A stretch of DNA of 64,000 nucleotides from Nephrocerus scutellatus (lineage: Eukaryota > Arthropoda > Insecta > Diptera > Pipunculidae), in contig OX352761.1 of assembly GCA_947095585.1 (NCBI GenBank), positions 248,001 to 312,000 on the forward strand, written 5' to 3'. The position numbers and the translations under genes were made by a program. Positions within the stretch are counted from its first letter, which is position 1; each line of letters opens with the position of its first letter. The notes beneath the pieces are model-generated. The model made no database searches. It saw only the letters and a program-made list of their open reading frames with translations, and was not told the DNA's origin. Shown here piece by piece: positions 1 to 13,559 of the stretch.

Positions 1-3000
1 ACTGGCGAGCTGCCTGGGTGGTTGTTTGATAACTTTTGTGTTTGTTAATTTGTTTTGAATAAAAAATTAATGAAGATAACTATTGGAAGTTAGCACAAGT
101 GTTCTACTGCAGGTGACAACGTTGCCTCGAGCTCGAGCTTGTCGAACTTTAAAGACAGAAGATCTTCGAATGTTTATAGCGATTTGATTTAAGTTAAACA
201 ACTTATATAACTGAATGTTTAACATCAATATTTGCTCTCTTAAGCAAATAATGCAAGAAAGTTGTGTAAGGTTTTTGTAATCAAATAAACAACGGATGCA
301 ACAGTACGGTTTTTAACTTTACAACTTGTTAGCTTGCTACATATAATAGCAAAATATTAAAGATACAAAATTTATTGAATATACATTTACTACAATTTAC
401 TTGGATTTAGTATTTAATTCTTAATGTTTATTTAATTCTCTGGAAATGTACTAAAATATGAGTGAAAACTTTTTAATTTCTAATTTTTGAGTATAGGAAT
501 AAAAAAGCAAAGGCCATAACAAGGAACCTGCTGTGAACTCTGATGTACGGGTACTCATATAAGAATTTAACAAAATTTTCTTTAAAAAACCTTCTTCTAA
601 TTTGGCTTTCGTATTTCAAGCTTAAAATGCCAGGAAAAAAAACACGACAAACAATAATTCGGATGTGAAATTGATAGCAACTTGGTAAGCTCATCACATA
701 TCATGAAATCTAATCGGATACGACTGAACACTAATGATTATCAGGCAATAAACTGTGCTGGCATTGAAGTGAATGGATTTCGATCGTCAATGTCTTAGGA
801 TCATGTAATTTAACCAAAAGTGTTTCTGGCGGCACGAAAAATATACGATCTATGACTACCGGCCAATTGCCAAGACACCAGACCTGATCGTAGGTACCTG
901 TTAAGAATCCGTCACGCATCTATCCATTGATAATCCTACTTGGGGCGATTATTTTCTAGTGGGCATGTTGTAATTTAGGAGATACGTAGTTTATTTCTAC
1001 ATAAAAATCATCGCAGAAGCGTTTTGAACAGACACTGCTGACTGGAAGCATTCGTATTTTGTGAGAATACTGTGGGTGCACAAAAGACGCAACACACTTG
1101 TATCGAATGGTCAAAACTCGTGTGCTTATTAAGGTAAAAATTTGGTCTTATGAAAATAGGCATGGCCTGATGATTCTTTGATGAATCCATGCAGACATTA
1201 AGGGACCAAGACCCTATCGGATTTTTAGCAACCGCTTGAGGTATCTACTGTCAGCAGTCAGCACACCTTGTACATTTCGTTATACGTCATACCTCATTTT
1301 TTTGTATAGTTATGTATATTTTGAATAACTTTTGACAAGTGATTTTTTAAAAATGAGAAAAACAAAGAAATTAGCATGAAAGCTAATGGTTTTCCTATTG
1401 GCCACGAATGCGAGTGTGGTCCCAAATTTATTGATTCCACGTGTATTTGGAAAATTGGGCATCTCTTAGATCATTTTATAACAAATTTTGCGCAAAGACT
1501 TAGGCCTGAATCCTTTTAGGATCGCGTTGATCCAAGGACTTAAGACGAACGCTCTTTAGTTGTGAATTTGTATGGCTATTCTTGCTCAAGCGATTCGTTA
1601 ATAAGCAAATTGTAGCATTTGTACAAGTCAGAAGCCCGAAGCAATTTACGAAATACCATTAGACCTACAATAATTGCTGGGGTTTCATCCCCATCATCTT
1701 CTTCAATGATGCTGGCAAAGCATCACCCTCAATAAGGAATCAGTATACCACTACTGACAAAATTTGGGATTCATTGAAAGAGGTTGAGTTGGAGCGTATG
1801 TCTTTCAACAAGACAGCGCAACATGCCACACAGTTAGCCAAATAATCAATTGTTAATATGTTAAAGACAAAGTTTGGTGACCGAGTTATCTCCAGAAATG
1901 GCCTCGTTCGTGTTATTTGATACATTTGGATTTTTTTCTTTGTCATGTTATGAGAATTCAAAGGTTTTTAACGACCAAAGGACCAGCCACAATCGCGAAA
2001 ATGCCGGCATATCTCCCAATTTATGCGAAAATATTATGAAATTGGGTTCCGTGGATTTACCTGTGTTTTCCTATAGAGCATTTGAACGATGTGGTTTTTT
2101 ATAATTAATGGCATTAACAATAGTTTAACTTGAAATGAATATCTGAAATGATTTTTTAAACTCAAGCTTTTTTATTATATAAACAAAATGTGGCGTTCTA
2201 AATGAAAACTCGTTTACTTCGTATATATTTCTTATGTCTGTTTTTCGAATTGCCTCTTAGTACTTTAACTCAAAGAGCGCTCCGAAATATTAATTAATTA
2301 CGTCAAGATAACACAACTTTGACAACTTCATAACTCGCATAGTTCTTCCCAAATTAAATAAAAAAGTGGAAAGACATAAAAACAGAAATTAAAAGCTGCT
2401 CAAAATATGCTACTGCAAGATATTCTCAGAATTTGCTTGAGTTTCTTAACTTAACACACAAAAGTATTCATTTTGTTTTTTATTTTTGTATTATTTATAA
2501 AATGCGACTTTGGTTTTAGGACAGCAACTTATACATAAACGAGTGTGGCCCGTTATACGAATAAACGGGTCCCTACTTTGTATTCTGCAATTTAATGTCA
2601 ATTGTCTTGCAATTAAAATATTTCTGAATTTTATTTAAAAGTTTGTGTCTGTTAAAATTTGTGAATCACTGAACAGGTGTGATTATTACAGTTTTAGAAC
2701 CACTTTGTGCATGAGGGACGTAGCCATCAACTAGTATATAGAGGATGTACTTAAGCACATCTAATAGTAAACCCATAAATGAAGACATGAAAACGGAATT
2801 AAAAACAGAAATTACGGATTCTAGCCATCAACCTTTTGCAAGAAAAAAACGCAGACACACTAAAGTTGTTACTATGAGCATTTTGTGATTGTAAAATGCT
2901 ATCTATTCGTCTTTTATGTGAGGTGCACCTTTTTCTGAATAAGGAAATCAATTACTGTGAGTTGCGGTTTGTGTCGAGCATTGTGATGCAGAAGAACACA

Positions 3001-4639
3001 TACGTGACTACGCAAAGTTCTGTAATATGTTGTGATTTTAGGTAAGAGTTTCAGTATTTCGAAGAGGAGGAGATGAAGTGAACTTACAAAATACAACAAA
3101 CTTGAAGAACACTGCACATACGCGATGCTCACTAAAGTCGAGTTGAATATAAGATCTATGATTCTATGGCATAACAAAGCATACGATTATAACTAAAGTC
3201 TTCACCGGTTGAGAGTTCTAGTAAAAGAAAAGTAAAAAGAAAGCAATCTTGTAAGGCCCTTATGCAAGGTGGTTTTAAATAAATCAGGTAAAAACCTATT
3301 CCTTAGAAAATCCTATGTAAGACGTTAGACCTGATTTAAAGACTTTTGTATCTTTTTTATTACAACGGATTAGCACTGTGAATAGATACCATGGCTAATA
3401 AAACCATTAATATCTCAATGTACTTCCAAACGTAAACACTTGACTTTTTATTATTAGAATAATTTTCCATTTATTGAAACATTAGGCAATACCCCACTTC
3501 ATCGTATGGTAATTTAGTCGCGCATGCGCACCATCTTATGTAACACTATCAGTGTAGGTATTATGAACAGTTTATTTACCTTTGTGCACCGTAAAGTTAT
3601 TCATATGAAATTGGATCATTTACATGCCATTTGGCCAAATTATGTTTGACGCATGACAAATAAGGCTTGAATATGGCACAGATACTCGTAAATAGTCGAA
3701 AATTCAAAAAAATTTATATTGGACACAGCTCGCGCTGACTGCATACGACAGTTTCACTTTTAGTCTAAAGCACAGATTTTAAACCCCACCCAAACCATAA
3801 TAACCACCGTCTAACCACAAGCAGTAAAATCAAAAAAAATCAGACAAATAGGCGTAGCGTGCGTGCGTGTGCCCAAGTGCAATACACAGTCAAGTCATAT
3901 TCCTCTATGTACGAGTATAACAGTAGACTGATGAATAATAGTCCGCAAGATGCAAATTAATAAAAGTTATGAAGGAACTTACAAAAACGCACACACACAG
4001 CTACTCGAAAAGTGTGGGTGAAGTGCTTGGGCGGACTTTTTCTGTTGGCTTTCAAGTTATGTGTATGCAAAACTATTCGTCGCAGCCGCCACGCAGTATA
4101 CATGGTCGCGGGACTTTTCAAATTAATGCGTCGCCGGTGCAGCAACATATAGCCAGTTTTTTGCCTGCACCCAGAGCCGATTCGTGATAAACGCTTATCA
4201 CATGGGTATGGTGCGCCACCATGCTATCGACCCCAGTGCAAACTGCAACACAACTACATAATTGTAAGTGAAGATGTTGCTGCGAAACCACCTGATGCGT
4301 CAACACTCATAGACGCTTCGTAAGCATTTTGGCTTTCTCTTCAAAGATCTATGCGCTTCTTATCACCTTCAGAATCATAAACAGATGTTTTTGATATTCA
4401 CAGTGTAATTTGAGACTCCATGACTCTATAACTTTTCTTGGGGTCAATTGAATAGAAAGATCCATAGTTCTGTCTGGGGCTGCAGAAAAATGAGAGTAAC
4501 CTAGTCGTCTGCGTGCAGTTATTCAATGAAGTTATGGTAAAGATGTAATGTTACCCAACTAATTCGGGAACTCTTCTAATCACAGCACGGAATATAAATA
4601 TGGTCGCTGTTGGTTAAAGTTTGCAAACTTACTTAGTCT
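1..4639. other. No gene recognised; AT-rich unique-looking DNA
   Basis: The frames here are short, uncharacteristic and broken, and no RT, RNase H or SINE motif is visible. 3960-4310 is less AT-rich than its surroundings (CGCAGCCGCCACGC, GCGTCGCCGGTGCAGC) but has no supported exon. If the JAKMIP-family gene continues left, this is part of its intron. Confidence 0.4.
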
Positions 4640-5935
4640 GTAAAGACCCTCCGTGGTGGAGCCAACACCTTAATAGACTTAGGAGTATGACTAGGTCGAT
4701 CTTTAATATGCTATACCAACAAATACTGGCAGCCTTATAAAGACTGCATAAGAAGGTACAAGAAGGCCACTAAAGCCAAGCAAAGCGACGCTCTTAGATG
4801 GACTACTGTCAATCAATTGAAACTACCAAGGACTCTGGAAGAATTTGCAAGATTCTGGCCAAAGATAGCACTTGTCCGACTTCCATTAAGAAAGCTGACG
4901 GTGGCTGGATGGCATCTGCGGCAGAATCCCTGGATCTTCTCATAAATACACATTTCCCCACAGCAGCTATCAATGCGCAGATAACTTGGAGAGGTTGCAT
5001 GCTGAGCATTTGGTCTGTCGTGATGTAGTAGATAACATCATAACCCGGGAAAAGGTTTCCTGGGCTTTAAGAAGTTTTTCGGCCTATAAGTCTCCTAGCC
5101 TGGATGGCATACAACCGATTATGCTGCACATTTCGCTGGAGCTGTCAACAGCCTGGCTAATGAAGATTCTTAGAAGCTGTAGCCTACTCAATTATGTCAC
5201 CCGAAGCTGGAGAGGAGTTCGTGTGTTTTTCATATCCAAAGCAGGCAGAAGAGGCCATAAATCAGCAAACGATTTTAGGCCTCTAAGTCTCTAATTGTTC
5301 TTGCTAATGGTGCTGGAGCGATGTCTAGATCATCATATCAGGCAACGATTTGAAGTCACCCAAGCATCGAGATCTCAACACGCATATCTCAAGGTAAAAT
5401 CAGTAGACGTCGGATATTACGGTGTTGTTATGTGTTAGCTCATTTTTGGTATTGGTGTTGGCTCTCATCAACTCGGTCTTGAGTTTAAGACCGACTATAA
5501 CCGGCGTTTTAAGAGAACAACTCTTGTTTTGCCTTCATCGAGATTGAAAGTAAGTATGCAGATTTCGGTTAGTTTTGTCAAAGGTGTCCAGTGTATACCA
5601 TTTGAAGATTTGTTTTTTCGTTGCAGTCATAACGTCATTTAAAATTAGCAGGTATAGGAAAAAGCCCTGTCGCACGTCGAATTGGATTTGGAAATTGGCA
5701 GATGTCTTTACGAACTCTATTATAGCCCTAACTGCCGATCATCTCTCAAGAAGATTGCGAATCACTTCAACATTCACCTCTGTTGGGTGCCGGGGCATAG
5801 AGACATTCCGGGAAATTGTAAGCCTGCTCAGCTCGGAAAACTTGGCGCTATACTGCCTATTTTACCTGAATATGGTTCTTTAGGCATACAAATTCCTACA
5901 CGCTATAATGGGTATCACCACTGAGCACTATCTCA
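4640..5935 (+). mobile_element. LOA/I-like non-LTR retrotransposon relic (RT plus RNase H, internally deleted)
   Basis: The pre-RT segment is recognisable: KKATKAKQSDALRWTT, then CKILAKDSTCP and ADGGWMASAAESLDLL. The start of the RT follows: KVSWALRSFSAYKSPSLDGI, then FISKAGRRGHKSANDFRPLSL (4986-5294). A frameshift near 5293 leads into the continuation LERCLDHHIR and SQHAYLK up to about 5400. The catalytic RT core is missing. At 5680-5930 the sequence resumes in the RNase H C-terminus, HFNIHLCWVPGHRDIPGNCK. Stops and frameshifts make it a pseudogene. The family is close to the copies at 25.6 and 41.1 kb (same WVPxH(K/R)DIPGNC motif). Confidence 0.8.
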
Positions 5936-8099
5936 TAGGCAAGCATTTTTCGGTTCATTACTTTTAAAGTAGTAGGAACAGTATTTCCTCCGCTTTGGTA
6001 GGATTACAATTTAGATGCTCAGGCGCAAAGTCGTCTTTGTTATTTTTGAGTTATTTTATTTTTGATATGGTTTCTTCAGAAGATGCTACTCCTGTACCTA
6101 TATTCTGCTGCTCACTTCTTGGTTGGTCTATCGTTTGTAGCCTCCATGTTCGTTTCATGAGCTATGTTTTCGTAATATTCTGTTTCCACCTGGATAGCCT
6201 TTGTTGTTTTGGCGGTGAAAGTGATGGGTGTGGGTGTGGTAGGAGTTAAGTGAACCTTCCTTTGTCATTTCTGAGCGTTTAACTTGGCGATTAAGAGCAG
6301 AGTACCTCAATCTCAGCTGTATGGCCTGTTCCATATTAATGCATGAATACATGATAGCATTTAACATTTTTCTTTCGGAAAGAATCTCCCAACTTATGTC
6401 TGAGATTCATTCTTTCTTGTCTAAGATCAATTCTTTTCTGTTTTTGGGAGTAATATCTACGTTTTCGCTGGCGGAGCTTATGATGGTTGTGATGATTGTA
6501 GTTCGGTGTTATTATTCGCTCCCTTATGTGATCTGATTTTTGCGTTAATTCAGGATTAAACATAGCACGCCGATGAGCAAAACTTGATACGAGTAGCTAC
6601 GTTGAGTGTCAGAAAGAAAAACTTAAAAAAAGCGTAAGCTTTGTCTTTACAGTCAGAGTTTAATCAAGAAAACTAAGATTATTGAGATAGGGGTCACTCA
6701 ATACACTTTATCTCTGTTATTGGTGTGTCTTAGTGGTTAAGCTTTTAAATAAAGGTATAAGAACAACAAATGCTTGAATGCGGACCGGCTCGAAATTGAG
6801 ACAGGTGAAACGATTTTTTGTGGGAGGCCAGGACCGAACACCGGTCCTATATAATAAATGTATAATAATGATAATGATGATAAAAACTTACAGCATTCTG
6901 GTAAAAATAAACTCGTGTAATATTTATAAGGACTCACCTGAAAATAGAAAGAATAAAACGTTAATGTTGAGGACGTAATTTTTAAAGAATAAATTTAAAA
7001 AAAAATTAACAACTATGAGAAAGTGAATTGTACAACAAACAGGAAAACCACAGCCAAAGAATCTGGTCAAACGAACAAAAGAGTCTCAAGAATCGAGAAT
7101 AGTATTGATTTCACATTGGACAAAAAATTAAACCAAATACCGAAACAGTGGGCTGAGAGGAGCTGGAAAACGAACGACCAACGATAATGCTACGTCAAGT
7201 GCTGGTGGTCGCATGAATTTCGTTGTTGTTATTCAATCCGCCTTCCTGCCAGGCCAAACTCACTCACTAACACTAGCTTCACGAATTCATTCATTTGGTT
7301 TCGCACTCATTCAATCGTGTCACTCATGCATCAGGCTATGGTTAAGTCATAAAAGAAATGAAATGTGGGTAAGCTAAGCTCGGTTCCCACATTTGTCTTA
7401 TTTCTACTGCACTACTGTGTTGTCACCTGAACTGACCACATGCCATACACGTTTTGTTTCAGATTGAATTGAGAGCAACACACAACACTTTTCATCATGC
7501 TATTGCATATCAAGCAATTGTAATGACTTGGACGAGTCTGATACTAGCTGCTAACTAAAAATGTATAATGAGCATAGTTGTGTGGCTAACTGCAACCGAA
7601 TAATGCAACTTCATCATTATGCGTACAGATCAGATTTTCAACACAATAATGTGATAGATATTTTTTCCAAAAGTAGATACATATATGTGTGTAATAAACT
7701 TTCCTATTGGTAATTTTGTGGTCACCAGTGCGGTGGGTAGTTTTTCGCGGAAAATGTATCGAACGCTCTAAAAGAATCGCCGCACTTAAGGAGCTTTTCG
7801 GTTTGCTGTATGTGAGGTTTTATTTAAATGAATGCGGAAAACACTTAAAAGCGATTAGATTTCACCGTTAGGTGGTTAAGAACCAATCGCTTTTAATTGT
7901 TTGACGTTTTTTATGTATACGTTTCAAAGCGAAATCCGTTAATCAATAACCAGTTTGTATCACACCCACCACGGTGGTCCCTTGCTGTTATATCTACCCC
8001 AGAAACGGCTTACACATAATTGCAGATTTAAATTACTTCAAGCCTTAATGTTTTTATTTTTATTATTTTTTATTTTTTTTATTATTTGAAGTCGAAAGT
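5936..8099. other. No gene recognised apart from the SINE at 6.7 kb
   Basis: The minus strand at 6563-6336 has a 75-codon Arg/Lys/Gln-rich frame (HHKLRQRKRRYYSQKQKRID), which I cannot assign. The rest is AT-rich with no clear motif. Confidence 0.35.
6722..6882 (+). mobile_element. tRNA-derived SINE, strongly diverged copy
   Basis: GGTGTGTCTTAGTGGTTAAGC resembles a Pol III A box. GGCTCGAAATTGAGAC about 50 bases on is a degenerate B box. The end, CGGTCCTATATAATAAATG followed by ATAATGATA runs, resembles the CGCCGAATATTATT tail of the copy at 9.6 kb. Weaker than the other copies. Confidence 0.4.
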
Positions 8100-9403
8100 T
8101 TTGAATTTCATATTTCCTAAAGCGTACTACTGTACTGGGGAAGCTAACGGTGGCCAGCTCTGGAAGAAGTTACATCTTAAAAACATAATGGAAAAGATGC
8201 AAAGAGTGGCCTACATGCTTATAAGTGGGGCGCTGAGATAAACTCGCGCTCTAAAGGTTGTGCTTCACCTTATTCCAATAGATATATTTGGCAAAGAAAA
8301 AAAGGTTAGCTGTTATTAAGTGGAAAAGTCTCCAAAAGGGATACTCCACTACAATTAAATCGCTAAAGCAAGAACTGACGAATCTCGACTAGATGACAAC
8401 AGTGTTATCCTTCGATAAGGATTTCCAGATAACAATATCCTCCAGAGAAAACTGGAAGAGTGAATCCAGAACCGATATGGTAATGCAGTTTTTTACGGAT
8501 GGTTCTAAGCTAGACGGCAGAGTAGGAGCAGGAGTCTTCTGCGACAGGCTGAAAGTAAGCATCTCCGACCGACTTACTAATCACTGCAGCGTTTACCAGG
8601 CTAAGATGATTGCGATTGAGGAGGTTATAAAATGGTTGAAGCAGAATATATTATCTTTTAAGAAGATAATCATTTATGTGGACAGTCAAGCGGCTACAAA
8701 ATCGTTGGAAGCGGTCTCACTGACATCAAAGGTGGCGTTGAGCTCTAACTCCTCTTTTAACAAGATGGGTGACCAGTTCGATATAAGGATCATTTGGGTC
8801 GCAGGCCACTCGGATGTGGAAGGGAACTGCAAGGCGTACAAATTCACTAGAAGTGGTACGACTCACCAACTGCTACCGGAAATGGCAAAGTTGGGGAGGC
8901 CTATTGCGACTCTCGAACTTGTGCTTCGGAAACAGGCAGAAGTCGTAACAAATGTAAGGTAGGAAAACATCGACACTTGTAACATACCAAGTCAGGTCTG
9001 GCCAATGCATTTCTTGAAGGGCTAATCTTGTACAAAGACCTAAAAACGGTTATGGGAATACTCACAAGACACTGCCTTTTTGGAAAACACGCGACAAGGA
9101 ATACAATAACTTCTTCAGAAGTTGCATGCACGAGAAGGAAGAGGAGATAATCGAACATCGTCTTTGCTCCTGTCTGGCATTAGTATACAGAAGACACAAA
9201 TACTTAGATAAGCGGTTATTAAATAACCTCTCAGATCTTGAAAACGGCAAAGTGAAATGCGTGACATACTTCGATTCATTACGAGCTCGGAATGGATCCA
9301 TTGAAAAAGAAAAAGGTATAATATCCATTTGGTAACACAAAGGACCGCTAATGGTCTAAGTGATCGATTGCTGCCACGGCAACCTAACCTAACCTAACCT
9401 AAA
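8100..9403 (+). mobile_element. LOA/I-like LINE relic, 3' end with an open RNase H domain and AACCT tail
   Basis: From 8130 to 8330 the RT C-terminus is readable (MEKMQRVAYMLISGALR, then VVLHLIPIDIFGKEKK). An open frame of 189 codons (8393-8962) holds an RNase H domain: FTDGSKLDGRVGAGVF (first Asp), HCSVYQAKMIAIEE (Glu), IYVDSQAAT (second Asp) and WVAGHSDVEGNCKAYK (His). The usual final Asp of the GN..AD motif is replaced by Tyr, so the domain is probably inactive. A zinc-knuckle-like tail follows around 9090-9330 in another frame (KEEEIIEHRLCSCLAL). The element ends with four AACCT units at 9381-9400. It is 5' truncated. Confidence 0.85.
9381..9403 (+). repeat. (AACCT)4 tail of a LINE
   Basis: Four perfect AACCT units followed by AAA mark the 3' terminus of the LINE at 8.1-9.4 kb. 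A diverged version ends the related copy at 26503. The unit is the same as the canonical insect telomere repeat (TTAGG/CCTAA), but the position shows it to be a retrotransposon tail. Confidence 0.75.
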
Positions 9404-9627
9404 CTATTTCTTAAATCAGCATCGAATAGCGACCAACAGGTTCGGTGACCATTCGACCTGTATTTCAATAGCTTGTCCACGGCGTTTTATTAAGTGCTAC
9501 GAAACAATCACGATAACAAAATATGTTTGCTTTTCTGTTACAGAGCGTGCAGTTTATTTTGCAAAAAACATGTTTGCTGTGATCTCTGGACGAATATTTC
9601 TGACATTTTTTATAAAAATAAACAGTT

Positions 9628-9840
9628 GGCGCCGTGACTCAGTGGATAAGAGCATGGCTTCTGAGCATGAGGTTCCTGGTTCGAATCCCAGTAACACCAA
9701 AAGTATTTTTCACGGTGTTCCACCTCTCGCGAAAGTCTGACAAACTTCCGAGAGTAAAAACTTGTTACGAAAAGCTTGGCCTTAGACCGCAATGGTCTGA
9801 CGCGCCGAATATTATTATTAATTTTGTTGTTATTAAATAG
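9628..9840 (+). mobile_element. tRNA-derived SINE, best-preserved copy
   Basis: The first 72 bases form a tRNA-like head: GGCGCCGTGACTCAGTGG with an A box, then GGTTCGAATCC as a perfect B box, and GTAACACCA at the end. A non-tRNA body follows, with the conserved block TCCACCTCTCGCGAA...CAAACTTCCGAGAGTAA...CTTGTTACG...GACCGCAATGG. The tail is ATT-rich (AATATTATTATTAATT). The same body is found at 18.05, 31.2 and, inverted, 15.3 and 20.4 kb. That is why I call it a SINE and not a tRNA gene. Confidence 0.8.
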
Positions 9841-10004
9841 CGGCCAACCAACCCATTGCCTTGACCACAACAATCAAAAGCACCCTTTTTGCCGGCGGTC
9901 ACGTACCTTCCCGTCAGGATAAGCAATACAAGAAGAAATTGCAATGTCTTCTATAATGTCTCTCCATTACATATTTGTATCACAAATGTCAATTTTTACA
10001 CTGG

Positions 10005-10100
10005 AGAACGCTCATTGCCAGAAACCGCACGCGATGGCGCGTAAGCGTAGTAGAGGCCCTATGACCCACAAGGGTTTATATGGCATAAAGAAAAGACGAA
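10005..10100 (+). mobile_element. RTE-like LINE, terminal 3' fragment
   Basis: About 90 bases translate as LIARNRTRWRVSVVEALCP, then TRVYMA and a stop. This is the same C-terminus as the RTE copy at 33.3 kb (LKLIARNRTR-RVGVEEALG). Only the last ~30 codons remain, so this is a strongly 5'-truncated insertion. Confidence 0.6.
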
Positions 10101-12814
10101 GAAGACTCTTACAGATCTTCTTGATCTTACATATACAGTCTTTATCTTGGTTCTGCTAGTGAATGGATGGATGGATTGGTCTTATATTTACTCAAAGACC
10201 ATGACAAGACTGGAAGGCCGAAACCAATTTCGCTCATTAGTAATGTGGAAGCAGTATACCAACCTATAGAACACCTCACCCTGTAAGAGCCAAATTTTGG
10301 ATGGTAAAGAAAGCATTTCCTGTTGTTTATGTATTTAACGCCACTCTATTCAAGGAAAAGCAGAATAATAATTCTGTTTTAGGGATACTATGAAACTCTT
10401 GTCATATTAGTGTACTAAATCTCGAATTTGCCATCATTATAACATCACCTGTTTTATTACCTTCAATTCAATTTAGTATTAAAAAGTCTTTATAATGCTT
10501 TCGACCAAGAACATACTTACATCTTACCAAACACGAATATGAATTAGGTAACTAAAAAACACTTTTAAAAAGTAAATTCACATTTCGTTTTCCTTTCGAG
10601 AGTTTTATGAATCTCCTTATTCTTTTCACATACACAACAGCATGATCATCGATTTTGATCATCGACATTCAAGGACAACAGTTTAATGACACCGCGCGCA
10701 ATGTGCCCCTTTGATGATGAAAAAGATAAAAACGACTGCAACTTTATTCCTTCTCTCCTTATTTTATGATTTTTTTATGATCTTACTTCTCCACCATATC
10801 CGAAAATAATGTAAATGCACAAGAATCACAAATTCATCTTTCAGTTTCGCACAAGCCACCACAAATTTTTTTATGATCCTCCTTCAGAAGACAGAAAATT
10901 CAAATCATAAGAGGTATTGTTGCTGTGTGATAGGGGCGCCGCCATACGTAGTATGAGTGCCTTATAGAGGATTTAATTCCACGAACTGTTACAACGTGAA
11001 TTACGTGATATGCATTAAACTTAACAAAATTTCAAAACTAAAAGAACAAAACTGAAATGAATGAATGACAAAAAATTCAATTTCATTCATTGAATCCTAT
11101 GCAACGTTGCAATAGGAGTATGGCAAATAATTGTTGTCACCCAAAACAGAATACTTTTTGTTTTCTTAAAATAAAGTAATATTCCAAAAAAAACACGGTT
11201 TGCTCACTTTTCCATTCATTACCAATTGTCACCTTTCTATTCAATCCATTCAAACTTGTCTTGTCAGACACAGTTTCTTTTAGTCGCAAAAAATATGAGT
11301 TAACTTTTTGACTTCTAAAAAATGTGGACGAAAATTCCAATTAAATGAAATTAACATTTCATCACTTTACACGTAATTGGGAATCAAGGAATTTGAAAAA
11401 CGATTTCCACACTCACTAAATTTCGTTTCTCTCAAAATGTGTATACATTTCACACTCAACAAATCCGTCTATTCGTTGCAATAACAAACCGATTACTGTG
11501 GCCGCATAAATCTCACCAACAACAAATGCAACTACTGACGTCTATTAGCTTTGGATATCATGATCTGCACCCGTTGTTGGGTGGGGGTTGTGGTTGAATT
11601 GAATTGCAAACTGCAAGCAATAGAACGACAGAAAAACAAATGACCACTAGACATAAATATGGGTTTTCCACTCAAATGGCTAAGAGTGTGTTTATGCGAC
11701 CTGATAAAGCCCGCCCGCCGATAGGTATCTCTTCAGTCCTTCAGAATAATATGCAAACTCAATCAAGGCGAGGGCAGCCGTCGAGCGTCGTCGTTTAGAA
11801 TGTACGAGTTGATGACAGCGGAAAACACATCAACAAGGAAGTCGATGGTTGATTTCTGATTGATGATAGTGGCAGACAACTGAGCGAACTGACCGCGCCA
11901 ACAACCACTCAAAACAACACAAGATTAAGAGGTTTTCGCTCAAACTAATGATGGCAGAGTGTAAGTTTTTGCTCTTTATTAGGCTCAGTATTATATTTTT
12001 TTCATAAAAAAATGAATAGAACCATGGGTCGGATGCAGAATAATATTCGTACGTATGCCCTTATAGGTTTATGATTGTTTTAGTGTCAAAAGGCGGTTAA
12101 GTGATAGTACAGATAATTGATAATTAGGGAGCTATGAATGAATAGTATAGAATCGAAAAAATATTTAATGCTCGAAACATCGACTAAATTTTTTGTTTCT
12201 TCAGTTCTTACTTTAGATTATTTTTAACTTGTTCCTAATTCATATCAGATAAGCAGACAGGCATGGTCCAATCGAAATTTTGGAAAAGGAGAAAAAGACC
12301 TCTTGTTATTTCCAAGATTGACGAAAATTATACTGACTGGTTCTACTAAAATTACTCTTCTCTTACAGTCTACCTGGACAGGTTGGTTAAGTCTCTCATT
12401 TATTGTGTAAAGTCTCTATTAGCGGTGTTTCACAAAATACTGAGGTCCGGTCCGGTCTTTCGCACGCTGTGATACTATGGCTTTATTATCATAATACGAG
12501 CAGCTTCATAATTACTGAAAAAAAACTTATAATTTATCTGCAAAATGCAAATTCTTTAATGACATTTTGGAATCTTAATTTGTATACTGCTAAGCAGGTT
12601 TTTCAAAGTGCACCACATTCAGAAAGCCAACTGCTATGATTTTTTATGCGAGATAATCTTTTAAATTTGTTGGCATTTTGCATTCATTAATAGTGTGGTT
12701 ATGTGCCTGCAGTAGGTTTTGTTATTTATGTCGCACATAATTAAAAGAAGAACACTTCTGTGATATTTCTATATGTAAGTTTTTTTGGTTATATGTTTAT
12801 ATACCTACATTGTA

Positions 12815-12895
12815 ATAAGACAGTAAAGCGGAGCTTCTCAGCTCGACATACAGATAGCTGAAATTCAGTTTAAACACTGAGTTAGCTTAAAATGA
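12815..12895 (+). repeat. Dispersed repeat, unoccupied copy of the RTE target at 33.2 kb
   Basis: AAGACAGTAAAGCGGAGCTT, then CTCAGCTCGACATACAG and TTTAAACACTGAGTTAGCTT, match the two halves that flank the RTE insertion at 33225-33256 and 33633-33675. This copy has no insertion. The element itself is unnamed; a small inverted repeat CGAGC..GCTCG lies at the insertion point. Confidence 0.65.
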
Positions 12896-13559
12896 TTCTA
12901 CTTTCATGAAAAACCCTTTCTTTATACCTTTCCCCATAAAACTACCCCAATTAATAAAAAAAAAATTCAAAATTACGCCATTGCCAGCCGATCGCTAAAC
13001 AATTGTTTCAAAACAAGTCCCATCAATTTCTGACTAGTGGAAGTTGGGATATACGAGTGGTCAAACTCACAAACTGACACACGCTGGAAACAATTCCTCA
13101 CGTCTTAATAAGGAATATGTGTGGGGACATATAATATTGATGTATAATTGACCGTTTCTACTGGCCTTGGGTTTACGAAGTGAATTCTTGCTTAAAAGAC
13201 AATAAAAAGTCCTCCTTTGATCCTTTTTATCTGACCCCATCCACTTTGTTCCTTTGGTATTCGTCAATTAATGATGTTATTGTATCATTGAAAAAGCACG
13301 ATTTTCTGCCCACGACGTCGATATGATAATCAGCAGACATTATATGACTCCATCCCCCTAGCTATCGACCACTGCAAGATGATCTGAGCAGATTTTTCCT
13401 TTTTGTGGAGCTCAAGGTAAGCAAATGTTAGTGTGTTACATATTTCGGAAAGCGTATTTAACCAGCCAATAAGTATTTTAATTTGTCACTGCTTATCCCT
13501 ACTGTTATTTTACTCTGCGACCTTGATGTGTTCTGTGATAGGGAGATAAGCTAGTTCCC

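Larger units (their letters stand above)
9841..13559. other. No gene recognised apart from the RTE tail at 10.0 kb and a repeat at 12.8 kb
   Basis: 11680-11900 is a moderately GC-rich stretch (AAGCCCGCCCGCCGATAGG, GCCGTCGAGCGTCGTCG) that could be regulatory. Neither strand gives a supported exon there. Confidence 0.35.

Noticed and set aside
9381..9403. Interstitial telomere
   Set aside because: Only four AACCT units, exactly at the 3' end of a LINE; a related LINE copy ends the same way.
9628..9699. Functional tRNA gene
   Set aside because: A and B boxes are present, but the anticodon stem does not pair well. The same head with the same non-tRNA body recurs elsewhere, which identifies a SINE.
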